The notes under the pieces were generated by a model. The model saw only the letters and a list, made by a program, of their open reading frames with translations, had not been told where the DNA came from and searched no databases. DNA of 64,000 nucleotides. Source: Cercis canadensis (Eukaryota > Streptophyta > Magnoliopsida > Fabales > Fabaceae). Location of the stretch: assembly GCA_003255065.1 (NCBI GenBank), contig QAOA01006662.1, forward strand, positions 338,809 to 402,808, written 5' to 3'. The position numbers and the translations under genes were made by a program. The stretch's first letter is position 1, and each line of letters begins with the position of its first letter. Below, piece after piece: positions 1 to 11,335 of the stretch.

Positions 1-229
1 TCCTCTTAGCTTTCCTACAAGGCAAGAATCACAATTTTTAGATATTCATAACTAAATATATACCCGAAATACAGAATAGTATCAAAACCCTAATAATGCT
101 GAAAAACACACTTCAGCCCAATTTGAACCTAATTAATGAAATATAAACCAAGCCCAATCACATAGGCCCAAAATAGGATTAGGAGGTTAAAAATAGGGAT
201 TAATTAATATATAAAAATATTGTTCATCA
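1..229 (-). repeat. LTR fragment, same family as the solo LTR at 43749-45048
   Basis: Read on the minus strand, this begins TGATGAACAATATT and matches the first ~230 bases of the solo LTR at 43749-45048. Shared stretches include a GGGCTTGG...TTTCAT...GGTTC block and a long ATTCTGTATTTCG block. Its 5' end (base 229) abuts the copia element. The rest of the LTR runs off the left edge. No coding capacity is visible. Confidence 0.7.
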
Positions 230-454
230 AAGGTTCAGTGGGAGCCTTTGTTTGATATGGTATAATAAGTAGATGTCTTGAGTTGTAAACTCAAAATGAC
301 TACCAACACGAGGTAAGAACAATGATGTAACAAGTTAGGCTAAGGTGGTAATAGGGTTCATGCAATGCACAATGGGTGCAAAGAGAGGATCTTTATGGTT
401 AGGATAGTCATAAATGGCTTCCATAGCTTCATCATAACTAATAAAATATGTGGG

Positions 455-1274
455 CTAGATTTTATGAATATAACAGGTATCTCCATCAACAGGAAGGTCA
501 AGAATATACTCTAGTAGTCCCTCATTAACAGTAATGTGAATGCAAACAACATAAGATTTGAGATAAATAAAGCCAGAAGTCAAACATTGCATAGGTTGAA
601 GATGAGCATAGAAAAGTTTAACCACTTGAGGTATTACTGGTTCCTCAACATCTAGCAATTTGCTCCATCCCATAGCAGCAATGGCTGCATCAATAGCTCT
701 AATGTTTGATGTATATTCTTCCCATTCAAGAACAACTATTCTGAGGAAGAAGTTATGGTGGAAGTGCTTCTCAATGGCTTTGCTGGCAAATAGAAGGCCA
801 GCAGAAGGAGCGCGTTGAGGATTGGGCAGAGACACTTTCTTTCGAGCACACATATTTGACCTTGGGTTGAGAGCTTGAAGAGGGTCGAGAAGGTTCTGTA
901 GCAGAGGGAATTGGTTTTGATGCAGGAGGATAGGTAACATGTTCTTCTTGCAAACCAAGATTGGAGTTTGCAGGAGAAAGTAGAGATGGCTCAAGTTTTA
1001 GTCTAATGAGCAGCAATGGATATGTCGGAGCAGTGAGCAGCAAGAAACATCCAATAGATTAAAGAGTCACAAGTTCTTCTTCATCACTATGATCAGTGGG
1101 TGGAACTAGTTTAGGAACTGGAGCTTGTTCCCAATTTTTGGAACTAGTTTCGCCTAATTTGGTGCTTCGAGCAAGAGCTTCTTGTATAGAGTCATGGGTA
1201 TCTGAGGAAGAATTAGAAACCATGGATGGAGTTTTTGGAGTATTGTTAGGAATTGCTTTACCTTTAGACTTCAT
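455..1274 (-). pseudogene. Envelope-like / putative plant transposon protein ORF of the copia element (broken)
   Basis: This is the extra ORF downstream of copia pol, read 1274 to 455 and broken by frame changes near 1050 and 980. The N-terminal part is Ser/Thr/Pro-rich and hydrophilic. The C-terminal part contains AIAAMGWSKLLDVEEPVIPQ and the segment SGFIYLKSYVVCIHITVNEG. The same segments recur in the plus-strand copy at 28386-29690 (AVGAMGWKQLLEIEELILPQ). The family resembles the 'putative plant transposon protein' domain often found in SIRE-like elements. Its function is unknown; the envelope label comes from its position only. I see no clear signal peptide or transmembrane segment in what survives. 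Confidence 0.65.
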
Positions 1275-1806
1275 TCTTGAGGAACGAAAAAAAAAAAATG
1301 GTTTGCAAATCGCATGATGGAATTTAGAATTATAAATAGAAGAATTTGAGAAATTTCAGCAAGAATGGAAGCAGTTTTTGAGGAAGAATTAATGATGATG
1401 GAAGCAGTTGTAGCAATTAAGAAGCAATTAAGGGATTTGATTAGAAAAGAAAAAGGAAAGTGCGCTAACAACGGTTATCGGGAAACCAAAGGTCAGAGCT
1501 TGAAACACTAGCATTTTTTGAGTTGCAGAGGTAATGGTGGTTAATGAAACGGGGCGCTTTATTACAATTGGATATTGGGCTTTTTAACAGCATGGTCTGA
1601 AGAAGGAGTAGGCCCATTTTGAAACTGGTTTAGATAAAGGCCCAGAAGGATGAGAATAAACACAATTGGAACTAGTTTTAAGAACTAGTTCAGGCATTCT
1701 CTCAAAGTCTTAGCCACTTTGCCAAAAATTCAGGACTTATATCTATAATCTCAGCAACATTAGTCCTTAAAAATTCTAACAAATAAAAATGTATGTAAGA
1801 TAGAAT

Positions 1807-3417
1807 TTAAGAAAAGCTTACCATTCCTAGCTCATATCTTAAGAAACAGTACATTTCTTCAGCCAAGGGTTTAGTGAATATGTCAGCTAGTTGTTCCTCG
1901 GTATTGATGAGGAATAATTCAATATCCCCCTTGAATACATGATCTTTGATGAAGTGATACTTGATATCAATATGTTTGGTTTTGGAGTGTTGAACTGGAT
2001 TCTTGGCAATGTTTATAGCACTAGTGTTGTCGCATAATAAAGGAATGTGATCTAACTTTATGTCATAGTCAACTAGTTTTTGCTTCATTCATAATACTTG
2101 AGAACAACAATTTTCAGTAGTCATATACTCAGCTTCAGTTTTAGATTGAGCCACTGAATGTTGTTTCTTGCATTGCCATGACACCAAAGCATTGCCCAAG
2201 AATTGACAGTCTCCACTTGTGCTTTTTCGATCAATGGAGCATCCACCATAGTCAGAATTTGTATAGGCAACATGTTCAAAAGAACTAGTTTTGCTAAACC
2301 ACAAACTAACATTAAAGGTAGTTGCCAAGTATCTAAAGATTATTTTTACAACAATAAGATGAGATTCTTTAGGAGCAACTTGATATCTAGCACACATACA
2401 TACACTGAACATTATATCAAGTCTACTGGCTGTAAGATAGAGAAAAGATGCAATCATACCTCTATACCTTTTCTGACAAATTGGTTTACCTTTTTCATCC
2501 AAATCTAGTTTGGTTGAAAGACTCATAGGAGTTGTGATTCCTTTGGCATCTCCCATTCCAAATTTCTTCAATAGCTCCTTTATATATTTAGATTGATTTA
2601 AGAAAATCCCTTCTGAGATTTGTTTGACTTGAAATATGAGAAATAAGGTTAGCTCCCCCATCATACTCATTTCAAATTCTCCTTTTATTAGTTTTTTAAA
2701 CTCCTTGCACAGAAACTCATTAGATGATCCAAAAATAATATCATCCACATAGATTTGAACAAGAAGAATAGCATGCTTTACATGCTTAGAGAAAATAGTG
2801 GTATCCACTTTTTCTCTTGAAAAATTATTTTCCAAAAGAAACTCATTAAGTCTATCATACCAAGTTCTAGGAGCTTGTTTAAGACCATAAAAAGTTTTAG
2901 AAAGTTTATAAACATGATTTGGAAAATCTAAACTTTCAAAACCAAGAGATTGTCTTACATAGACTTCCTCATTTATAAAACCATTTAAGAAAGCACTTTT
3001 CACATCCATTTGAAAGAGTTTGAAATTTTTGAAGCATGCAAAATCAAGAAGCATTCTAATAGCTTCTAATTTAGCTATAGGAGCAAAAGTTTCTTGACAG
3101 TCAATACTTTCTTGTTGATTGAACCCTTGAGCTACCAATCTAGCTTTATTTTTTACCATTTTTCTATTTTCATTCAACTTGTTTCGGAAGACCCATTTTG
3201 TACCAATTATACTAACATTTTCTGGTTAAGGTACAAGCTTCCATACTTTATTTCTTTCAAACTGGTTTAGCTCATATTGCATTGCCATTATCCAAGCTTC
3301 ATCTTGTATTGCATCATTAATATTGGATGGCTCTATGAAAGAGAGGAATGCCAAGTTAACATGGTGATCTCTGAGAGAAGCACGAGTGCTTATTCCTCTA
3401 TTTGAGTCACCAATCAC
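1807..3417 (-). pseudogene. Copia reverse transcriptase and RNase H (broken)
   Basis: This copies retroelement RNA to DNA and removes the RNA strand. Read 3417 to 1807, it opens with the copia RT lead-in (NDAIQDEAWIMAMQYELNQF), then KARLVAQGFNQ, FQMDVKSAFLNG, YGLKQAPRTWYDR and the catalytic LVQIYVDDIIFGS, so the YVDD box is intact. RNase H follows, with a DSDYGGC block and SKTEAEYM, and ends with CDNTSAINIAKNPVQHSKTKHID. A frameshift near 3180-3225 and an in-frame stop near 2090 break the frame. It is collinear with the integrase upstream and the env-like ORF downstream. Confidence 0.9.
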
Positions 3418-3570
3418 ATTGTCAATAGGATGATTCCTAGTAGTTCGAGTTTTCTTTGGCAGAAACTCCTTGGCATTCTCCTGTGTAGCTTCTTCTCGAA
3501 CTACTTCTTCTTGACTTGAGTTTTCTATCTGTTCTGATTCCTTTTCTACTTTTGAAGAAATGTTGTTTAC

Positions 3571-4532
3571 CTATTCTAATTCATCATCTTCAGGAGTTTG
3601 AGAACTCAAAGGAAAATTAGGCTCATAAAAAATAGTATGCATTGATTCTTCTACACAAAGAGTTTTCTTATTGAACACTCTATATGCTTTACTAGATGAT
3701 GAATAGCCTAGAAATATACCTTCATTCAATTTTGAATCAAACTTAGATAAATATTCCTTACCATTATTTAGAATAAAGCATATGCACCCAAAAGTATGGA
3801 AATAACTCACATTAGACTTTATTCCTTTCCATAACTCATACGAAATTTTTTTTCAAAACTGATCTTATTAAACATCTATTCAAGATGTAAGAAGTTGTAT
3901 TCACAGCTTTTGCCCAAAAATATTTAGGTAAATCATTTTCAATTAACATGGTTATTTCCATTTCAAATAATGTCCTATTTTTTCTTTCCATAACTCCATT
4001 TTGTTGAAGAGTCCTAGGACAAGAGAAGTAATGATGAATACCATTATTTTCACAAAATTTTTCAAAAAACTTCTTTTTAAATTCTCCATCATGATCACTT
4101 TGAATGGAGGGAGATCACACAACCTTTCTCATTCTGGATTTTCTTGCAAAACCTTTCAAAACAGTACAAGTTTTCATCTTTATGAGCAAGGAAGAATACC
4201 CATGTGAATCTTGAATAGTCATCAACTATTACAAATCTGTACTTTTTGTCATTTAAGCTAGCTGTGGGTAATGGTCCAAAGATGTCCATATGAAGTAGCT
4301 GGAGAGGTCTAGAAGTGGATAACTCCTTCTTGGTCCTAAAAGATGACTTAGTTTGCTTACCTTGCTGACAAGATAGGAAAACTTTGTCTTTTTCAAAAAC
4401 AAGTTTTGGAAGACCAAGAACAAGTTCCTGTTTGGCCAGTTTAGAAAGAAGTTTAAAATGAACATGGCCAAGCCTTCTATGCCGTAACCAGGAATTGCTA
4501 CTTAGAGAAGACAAACAAGTTTCACATTTCAA
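3571..4532 (-). pseudogene. Copia integrase (broken)
   Basis: This inserts retroelement cDNA into the genome. Read 4532 to 3571, it starts with the pre-integrase zinc-binding region (WLRHRRLGHVHFKLLSKL), then the core start LLHMDIFGPLP and FVIVDDYSRFTWVFFL, which carries the first catalytic Asp. The stretch at about 3840-4095 is frameshifted, so the middle of the core is degraded. The C-terminal region is recognisable from FHTFGCICFILNN and EGIFLGYSSSSKAYRVFN. It lies between protease and RT as in all copia elements. Confidence 0.85.
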
Positions 4533-4541
4533 GTCAAGTCC

Positions 4542-4910
4542 CTATTTGGATACAACATACATATTTGAACTTCTATGGCCAATGAACAAAACTTTATCAC
4601 AATGTAAATCATAGATAATGTAGTGAGAAGATTCAAACACTACTTTGTGACCTTTGTCATAGAGCTTACTTATGCTTAAAAGATTATGCATCAAACCTTC
4701 AACTAAATAAACATTTTCAAGGTAAAAGGAGTTACTCATTGCCACATTTCCAACTCCCATAATTCTTCCTTTGCCATTATCTCCAAAAATGACGTCTCTC
4801 ATGTCCTTCTTTTTTATGGAAGAGAACTTGGTTGAATCTCCAGTCATATGCTTAGAGGATCTACTGTCTAGATACCAGAAATCACTTTTGGCTTTGAAGC
4901 ATACTTGCAA
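4542..4910 (-). pseudogene. Copia aspartic protease (active-site change)
   Basis: This would process the Gag-Pol polyprotein. Read on the minus strand, it contains FWYLDSRSSKHMTGD followed by VIFGDNGKGRIMGVGNV and NLLSISKLYDKGH, the usual copia protease series. The family motif is D-S-G-x-S/T, but here the Gly after DS is Arg (DSRSS), which should impair catalysis. It overlaps the gag C-terminal reading frame near 4868-4910 and leads into the pre-integrase region across a stop near 4540. Confidence 0.8.
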
Positions 4911-6527
4911 AGGAGTTCAAGAATTCTTAGGTATTTGGGTCCTTGATGGTTAGTAGCAAATGTACCCTTAGGTACCCAAACCATTTTCTTTTTTGAAAAT
5001 AATTTCTTAAATTTACAATTATATATGGTATGACCTGTTCTATAGCAGAAAGAACAAGTATTTCTTGAAGCAAAATAAGACACAGAAGCTTTGGTAAAGA
5101 AGTTTCTAGAAATAGGGTAAGAAACTGGTTCTTTGACAGAGAAGTTTCTAAATAAATTTATTGGATGAGTTTCATGATAACCCAGACAAACTCTGTCTTG
5201 CCCAACTCTTTGCCTCCCTAGCAACACGTTCAAGTTCTCTTGACCTTGAACAAATTTTGCTAGATCCTTGGATTGTTCATTTACTTTCCTTTTTAACTCA
5301 CTATTTTCCTTGAGAATGGAAGGGATAAAAAGCTGATTTTTCTTAAAAGATTCATTTTCATTTAGTAAAACTGTGAATTTTTGAATCATTTTAGAATCTT
5401 CTTTCTTGAGTAAATCAATTTCCTTGATTTGCTATTTGACTATTTTCTTAAGAGCTTCCATCTTTGCAAGCCTCTTTTCATAGTCTAGAGCTATATCTTC
5501 GAAAGCTTGACTTAACTCATCATAAGAAGGAGGAGGATCTGAATTAGTTTTGAGATCACTTACCTTATCTATTTTTGCCATAAAACAGAAATTTGCTTCA
5601 TTTTCTTGATTGGAATCATCACTGTTTAAGGATGATTCAACATCATTCCATGAAGCAATCATGGCTTTCTTCTTCTCCTTTCGGTAGAACTTCTTTTTCT
5701 TGAGATTTGGACAGTCTGATTTGATGTGTCAGAGTTTCTTGTATTTATAACAGATAATAGGTTCTTTGCTAGTTTCTCCCTTACTACTTCTGGATTGGAA
5801 TTTCTTTCTGTCATTTCTCCTTTTCATTTGTTGAAGAAATTTTCTTGAAATCAGAGCTACATCTTCATCACTAGAAACTAGTTCTTTTATAGCAGAGCTG
5901 GTTTCTTGAGTTGTACTCGTAAGAGCCAAACTCTTCTTCTTGTGATCTTCTAGTCTGTTCTTCTTCTCAAACAACATCATTTGATGTGTCTCAAGTTGTC
6001 CTCCCAGCTGATCAACAGTCATGTCATTTGTTTCAACATATTGAAGAAGCACAATAATTTTTGTTTCCTACCTATCAATCAAACATCTAAAGAGTTTCTT
6101 CACTTGCTTTTTTTAAGTATATTCTCTACCAAGGCTCTTGAGATTGTTAATAATTCCAAGAAATCGAGAAAAAGAATGACTCTAGAAGTTCATCCTTCTC
6201 CATATAAAACACTTCATATTGAGATCCAAAGATGTCGATTTTTGCTTTTTTTACATGACTTGTTCCTTCATGTTTTGCTTTGAGATTATCTCACATCTCC
6301 TTTGCTGTATTACAAGAAGCTATGTGTTCATACTCTTTTGAGGATATTGCACACACAATATTATACCTTGCTTTGGAGTTTAAGGTATACATGAGTTGAT
6401 CATCCGATGTGTACTCACTTTCTTCTTTTGAAACTTGTATCTTGTCAATCATCTTTGTTGGTGGTGTCATCTCATTCCTCACAATGGCCCATACTTTGTG
6501 GTCGATGGATTCTAGATACATATCCAT
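4911..6527 (-). pseudogene. Copia Gag with CCHC zinc knuckle (broken)
   Basis: Gag forms the particle and binds element RNA. Read from 6527, the N-terminal part (YLESIDHKVWAIV, then NSKARYNIVCAIS and EYEHIASCNTAKEM) matches the UBN2-type copia gag domain. After a degraded stretch at 6053-6290, the middle part is Lys/Glu-rich and ends in CYKYKKL, a damaged zinc knuckle near 5730-5750. A Glu/Ser/Asn-rich linker follows (5432-5662). A better preserved C-x2-C-x4-H-x4-C knuckle, CSFCYRTGHTIYNC, lies near 5020-5065. Several stops separate these pieces. Confidence 0.75.
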
Positions 6528-6677
6528 TCTTTCCTGTCAATACTTGTAGTTGTCACCATTAAAGAATGGTGGCTTGTTGTTGGAGTGAGTTGAACTTTGC
6601 ATTTCGGTTTTACCTACAAAACTCAGAATTTTGATCTTTTAACTCAAGGTTGTTAAACCTATAAATTGAGTCCAAAA

Positions 6678-6688
6678 CTCTGATACCA
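6678..6688 (-). other. Primer-binding site of the copia element (tRNA-iMet type)
   Basis: The minus strand reads TGGTATCAGAG, the complement of the 3' end of plant initiator Met-tRNA, two bases inside the LTR end at 6691. This is the standard PBS position and type for copia elements and fixes the element's orientation. Confidence 0.9.
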
Positions 6689-6690
6689 AT

Positions 6691-7771
6691 TGAGAGTTCA
6701 AATATGCTCATAAAGGGGGTGAATAGGAGATTAATAAAAGTTAAACTGAATCTGAAAACTTCTTGCAATCAAAAGCATGATTTAAACAGAAAACATATAC
6801 TCAAATAAGAAACAAATTTGATAACCAGTTTTCACAGATAGCGGAAAAAATACTTAATAAGATAGCTTCAAGAAATGTAAATAATTGAAATGTAAGAGAT
6901 GAAGGGTTTAGAGATAAAAGCTAGGAATTATAGTGGTTCGGCCAATAAAGCCTATGTCCACTATCCCAAGACTAGGGTTTCATTAGCATTGAGGTTATTT
7001 GATAAAGCTTTTCCAAGCTGCTTACAAAATTGGTTTTACACAAGATCACCAATGAACTCTTTCTCTCCGGTTTTTATACAAGCTCACCAGAAACTTTCTC
7101 TCCCTCAAATCAAGAGTATAGGTCATTCTCTCCATATTTCCTCAATGGAAATTGCAATACAAAAGCCCATATTAATTTTAGTTCCCAACGAAAATTTCTC
7201 TCTCTTTTACACAAGGTAGATCAACTAGGTAGAAAATAAAGAGATGAGAAAAAAAGGGTGGACTGCTTATGCTGATCACACATAATTTTTTCTTCTAAAC
7301 AATTGATTTTATGAAGTTATGTGTATTTCACCAGCTCTTGGGTCTTCAATATATAGGCATCCAGAGGTAGAAGATGATCATTTGAATTCTAGACAAGGTC
7401 TTCAATGCTTGGCTGTCAAATCGTGTTATATTAGGAATCCTCTTATTTGATCTTGATATGTTTCCTAACAGAACCCTTATGTTTGAAAAACTTCCTTTTA
7501 TAGCTTTCAACAACTCTTTTGTTGATTGAATTCTTCTACACGAATCTGCCTTTGATTGAGTGATATTTGCTTTAAAATAATCACTAATCTCAAAATGTCT
7601 TATTGTAATGAACCAATTTTACACTAAAACTTGTTCCAGCTAAGGCATAACTTCTTCTTCTAGATCATTAACCTATCACTTTAGTAAAAACTTAGCAAAC
7701 TGATTAGGGTTAGTGACAAAGTAAGGTAATTTGTTGTCATCAAAACTGGATTGAAGCATGTGGAACCAACA
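6691..7771 (-). repeat. 5' LTR of the minus-strand copia element
   Basis: On the minus strand it runs from TGTTGGTTCCACATG at 7771 to GAACTCTCA at 6691, with TG...CA ends, about 1.08 kb. It holds the promoter and polyadenylation signals of the element by analogy. It resembles the plus-strand LTR at 26041-27272: both start TGTTGG and have a CTCCTATTCACCCCCT block followed by GAGCATA close to the 3' end. Short open frames inside it look non-coding. Confidence 0.85.
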
Positions 7772-8490
7772 CAATTACTGTAGTAGAAACTCTATGTCCA
7801 AGAACAATGCCCTCTTGCACCATAAAATGACACTTTGCCTAATTTAAGACCAAATTGGTCTCTTCGCATAATTTGAGCACTAGGGCTAGATTTTCTAGAA
7901 AAAAAGTCAAAAATATCACCAAAAATAGAGAAGTCATCTATAAACAACTCAATGAAACACTCCACCATATCAGAGAAAATGGCCATCATGCACCATTGAA
8001 AGGTTGTCGGTGCATTGCATAATCCAAATGACATTCATTTAAAAGTGAAAGTGCCATATGGGCACGTAAAAGTTGTATTATTTTGATCCTCAAGTGTTAT
8101 GGCAATTTGATTGTAACTAGAGTAGCCATCTAGGAAGCAATAATTAGAATGATCTGCTAGCCTATCGAGCATCTGATCAATGAATGGCAACGAAAAGTGG
8201 TATTTTCTAGTGGCTTTGTTAAACTTCTTGTAATTAATACACACCCTCCATCCAGTAATAGTTCTTGTCAGGATCAATTCATTGTTCTCATTTTGAACCA
8301 TTGTCATCCCTCCTTTCTTAGGCATAACTTGCACAGGACTAACCCAAGGACTATCAAAAATAGGGTAGATGATACCTATATCTAGAAGCTTCAGTACTTC
8401 TGTTCTCACTATCTCTATCATGTTTGGATTAAGCTGGCATTGATGTTCCATAGATGGCTTATAGGTATCCTCCATCAAGATCTTGTGCAT
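7772..8490 (-). pseudogene. Athila-like reverse transcriptase, N-terminal part (truncated)
   Basis: Read 8490 to 7772: HQCQLNPNMIEIVRTEVLKL, then IIYPIFDSPWVSPVQVMPKKGG, GWRVCINYKKFNKATRKYHF, FIDQMLDRLADHS, CFLDGYSSYNQIAI and, in the next frame, MSFGLCNAPTTFQ and FIELFIDDFSIFG. The catalytic Asp pair (F-I-D-D) is present. The frame shifts near 8035. The sequence ends in the GIVLGHRVS block, where the copia LTR is inserted, so thumb, RNase H and integrase are absent from the window. Confidence 0.85.
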
Positions 8491-9603
8491 GCATATAGAA
8501 GGGCTAATTCCCTTGGTGTCAACTATGGAACATCCTAATGCAGTCTTATGCTAGCACCCTCAGTAGCTTATCCTCTTGTTATTCTTTTAAAGACTCAAAG
8601 ATGATAATTGGAAGTGTAGAGGATTTGCCCAAAAAACCATACTTTAAATGTGCTGGTAGTGGTTTGAGCTTTTAAATTGGTGGCTTCGAGTAACCATTTT
8701 CTTAAGCTCTTCAAATGGTTTGTGGATGAAGATAGGTAGTGATGCATCCAGCTAATTCACACACTAAAAAATCTCTTGATTATTAGTATTGGAAACCTTT
8801 ACAAGGCACACTTCAAATGGTTCCTCCGAGTAATTTGCTCGAAAAATCTCTTTTGTGCATTCATCAATAGTTTCAATTCTCATGCAACTATCAACTTCAT
8901 TTGGATGCTTCATTGCCTTAAAAACATTGAAAGAGACTTGTTTATCCTATACTCTTAAAATAAGTTTCCCTTTCTACACATCAATGAGAGTTCTCCCAAT
9001 AGCTAAGAATGGATGGCAAAGAATAATTAGAATTTCTTGGTCTTTCTCCATATCCAGGACAATGAAGTTAAGCAGGAAGATGAATTTGTCAACATTTAGC
9101 AAAACATCCTCAATTATTCCTCTTGGGTACTTGATTGACATGTCCGCCAATTGTAGAGAGATTGTAGTTGACTTAGCTTCTCCCTAACCTAATTTTATGT
9201 ACATAGAGAAAGACATAAGATTTATGCTTGCACCAAGATCACAAAGAGCTTTTCGAAAGAATGAATTTCTTATAGTGCAAGGAATAATAAAACTCTCTAG
9301 ATCCTTGAGTTTAGGTGGTAACTTCTTTTGCAATATAGTATTGCACTCCTTAGTAAGTGCAATTGTCTTATATTCCTCCAGCTTTCTCTTGTTAGATAAG
9401 ATCTCTTTCATAAATTTCACATAACTAGACATTTTTTCTAAAACATCTGCAAAAGGAATATTAATATGCAATTTCTTAAAAACATAAAGGAATTTAGAAA
9501 ATTGCCTATGTAGTTTTTGCTTTTGGAGCCGTTGGAGGAATGGAATTGGTGGAACATATGACGGAGGATTGTCTGGGAAGAGCTTTGACTTCGGCTTCTC
9601 CAC
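8491..9603 (-). pseudogene. Athila-like aspartic protease and linker to RT
   Basis: Read from 9603, a proline-rich stretch (DNPPSYVPPIPFLQRL) is followed by FSKFLYVFKKLHINIPFADVL and the protease KALCDLGASINLMSFSMY, with the D-L-G-A-S active site intact. After a stop near 9184 the protease tail is still readable to about 8880 (a YPRGIIEDVL block, then a degenerate LGRPFL-type block). The remaining ~350 bases to the RT are linker with many stops. The protease would cut the polyprotein. Confidence 0.8.
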
Positions 9604-9913
9604 TTCTTTAGCAAGTGTTTCCTCTAATGAATTAAGTGGCTCATTTTCCTTAGGCTCAACTAGCTTAGTACCTTATACTATCATTCTTGTAGGTTCCTTC
9701 AAGATCTTACCATTGCGAAGAGTTATAGCCTTCACAAGCTCCTTTGGGTTTGTCTCTGTGTTGCTTGGCAAAGAGCCTTGCTGTCTTGTAGAGAGTATGT
9801 TTGATATTTGGCCAATCTGAACTTCCAAATTATAAATGGATGTCGCTTGACTCTGAATGCTTGTCTCTGCAACGTGGCATTAGTCCTTGCCATGAACTGA
9901 GTTGTATTCATTG

Positions 9914-11081
9914 TTAATTAGGCAATGGCGTCTTCCAGATATACCTTATCTGGGGGTGGCTGTTATTACAATGGAGGCTAAAATCCAGTTGGTAGCTTAA
10001 CAACATTTTGACTATTTCTCCATGATAAATTTGGATGATATTGCCATCCCTGATTATAAGTGTTGGAGGAAAGGTTGTTTTGCTTATTAAAATTACCCAT
10101 AAATTGTACTTCTTCCGGCTGTGATGGAAGAAACGAGTTACCCACTTGGCACTCCGTACTAAGGTGTGCTCCATTGCATAATTCACACACTTCAGATGGG
10201 GTATGAATGGCATTAGGAGTCAATGGACCAAGCTGCTTAGATAATGAGGCAATTTAGGAAAAAATTGCAGTAAAAGCATCAACTTCATGAACTCCTAAAG
10301 CCTTTTTCGGTGTGGATCTTTCAATAGGCCATTGATATGCATTAGTAGCCATCTCTTCTAGTAGTTCATAAGCCACTTCATGTGTTTTCCCTATTAAAGA
10401 ACTACCTATAGCCGCATCTACAAGGGTTTTAGTTGAACAACCCAACCCATTATAAAAGGTTTGTAGCTGCAACCATTCAGGAAGTCCATGATGTGAGGAT
10501 TTTCTCAGCAAATCCCTATACCTCTCCACTGCTTCATGTACTGATTCAATATCATGTTAAGTAAAGATAGTGAAGTCATTCTGCATTTTAGGAGTCTTTA
10601 CTGGTGGAAATAACTTTGCTAAAACTTTTTGAGCTAAAGCATCCTAAGTAGTAATACTCCCAATTGGTAGTGAGTGTAGCCAACTTTTAGCCTTGTCTTG
10701 AAGTGAGAACGAGAACAACCTAGTCTAATGGCATCATCAATAACGCCATTATGCTTAAAAGTATTACATATTTTGAGAAAGATGGTTATATGAGCATTAG
10801 GATCTTCACTCTCTAATCCACTCAACTAACTAGCTTGAACCATATGAATAATAGCTAGCTTTATCTGAAAATTGTTGGCTTGTATAGTTGGGCGCCTTAT
10901 TCCAGAAAGTGTCTCAATGACTACAGGCATAACATAGTCATAATGCCCTGTTGTTCTTTGCCTTAGCCATGGTGTCTTGTAATTGTCTGGAAGTTTATCT
11001 TTTCTTCTTTCTATTCCTTCGATAGGTTTTCTCAATCTCAGAATCAAAAGGAATCAAGTCTTCACTTCCAAATTGTCTCAT
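9914..11081 (-). pseudogene. Athila-like Gag (broken)
   Basis: A start codon at 11079-11081 opens a frame beginning MRQFGSEDLIPFDSE. Typical Athila gag blocks follow: the RPTIQANNFQIK segment, SGLESEDPNAHITIFLKICN, the basic RLRKPIEGIERR stretch, then LRKSSHHGLPEWLQLQTFYNGL and GKTHEVAYELLEEMATNAYQW. The zinc-binding CELCNGAHLSTEC lies near 10140-10185. Frame breaks occur near 10826, 10630 and 10240. Gag would package the element RNA. Confidence 0.8.
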
Positions 11082-11199
11082 ACACCAAAGAAAAACACAT
11101 GGAAAAGGAAACAAGAATGAACGTAACAAAAGAAAAAGAAAAATCCAAATGAAAACTGGGATTACTTGGTATCGATATTAATAAAACAAAATCAATTAT

Positions 11200-11335
11200 T
11201 GGCAACGGTGCCAAAAACTTGTTGTACGATTTGTGAACGTAAGTGCACACTATCTTTTAACAAATAATATAGTATGAGTAGAGTATCGTCTCACGAGGAT
11301 TTATTGTTATTAAATACTGAAATTATGTTAACCCC
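11200..11335 (-). repeat. End of Athila-like 5' LTR plus PBS region
   Basis: On the minus strand the LTR tail (CCTCGTGAGACGATACTC..., then GTGCACTTACGTTCACAAATCG) ends near 11222. It is followed by the internal start TTTTTGGCACCGTTGCCAAT, typical of Athila elements. The same LTR-tail pattern appears in the solo LTR at 22901-23639. At 11336 it is cut by the Tat/Ogre LTR. Confidence 0.7.

Larger units (their letters stand above)
230..7771 (-). mobile_element. Ty1/copia retrotransposon, SIRE/Maximus type with env-like ORF
   Basis: On the minus strand the order is LTR, PBS, gag, protease, integrase, reverse transcriptase, RNase H and then an extra ORF. That copia domain order plus a downstream envelope-like ORF is typical of the SIRE/Maximus lineage. 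The element cuts the Athila reverse transcriptase at 7771/7772, so it is younger than that element; a candidate TSD is CAATT at 7772-7776. The 3' LTR is not in the window because another LTR begins at 229. All coding parts carry stops or frameshifts, so this copy is not autonomous. Confidence 0.85.
7772..11335 (-). mobile_element. Athila-like Ty3/gypsy retrotransposon, interrupted at both ends
   Basis: Read from 11335 to 7772 it contains an LTR end, a PBS-like site, gag, protease and the first half of reverse transcriptase. The copia element cuts off the rest at 7771, and the Tat/Ogre LTR cuts its 5' LTR at 11336. The FIDDF polymerase box, the DLGAS protease site and the GGCACCGTTGCC sequence after the LTR point to the Athila lineage. 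It is the oldest layer on this side of the window. Confidence 0.8.

Noticed and set aside
6899-7239. Two overlapping plus-strand frames in the copia LTR
   Set aside because: They lie wholly in an LTR, antisense to the element, with no recognisable domain.
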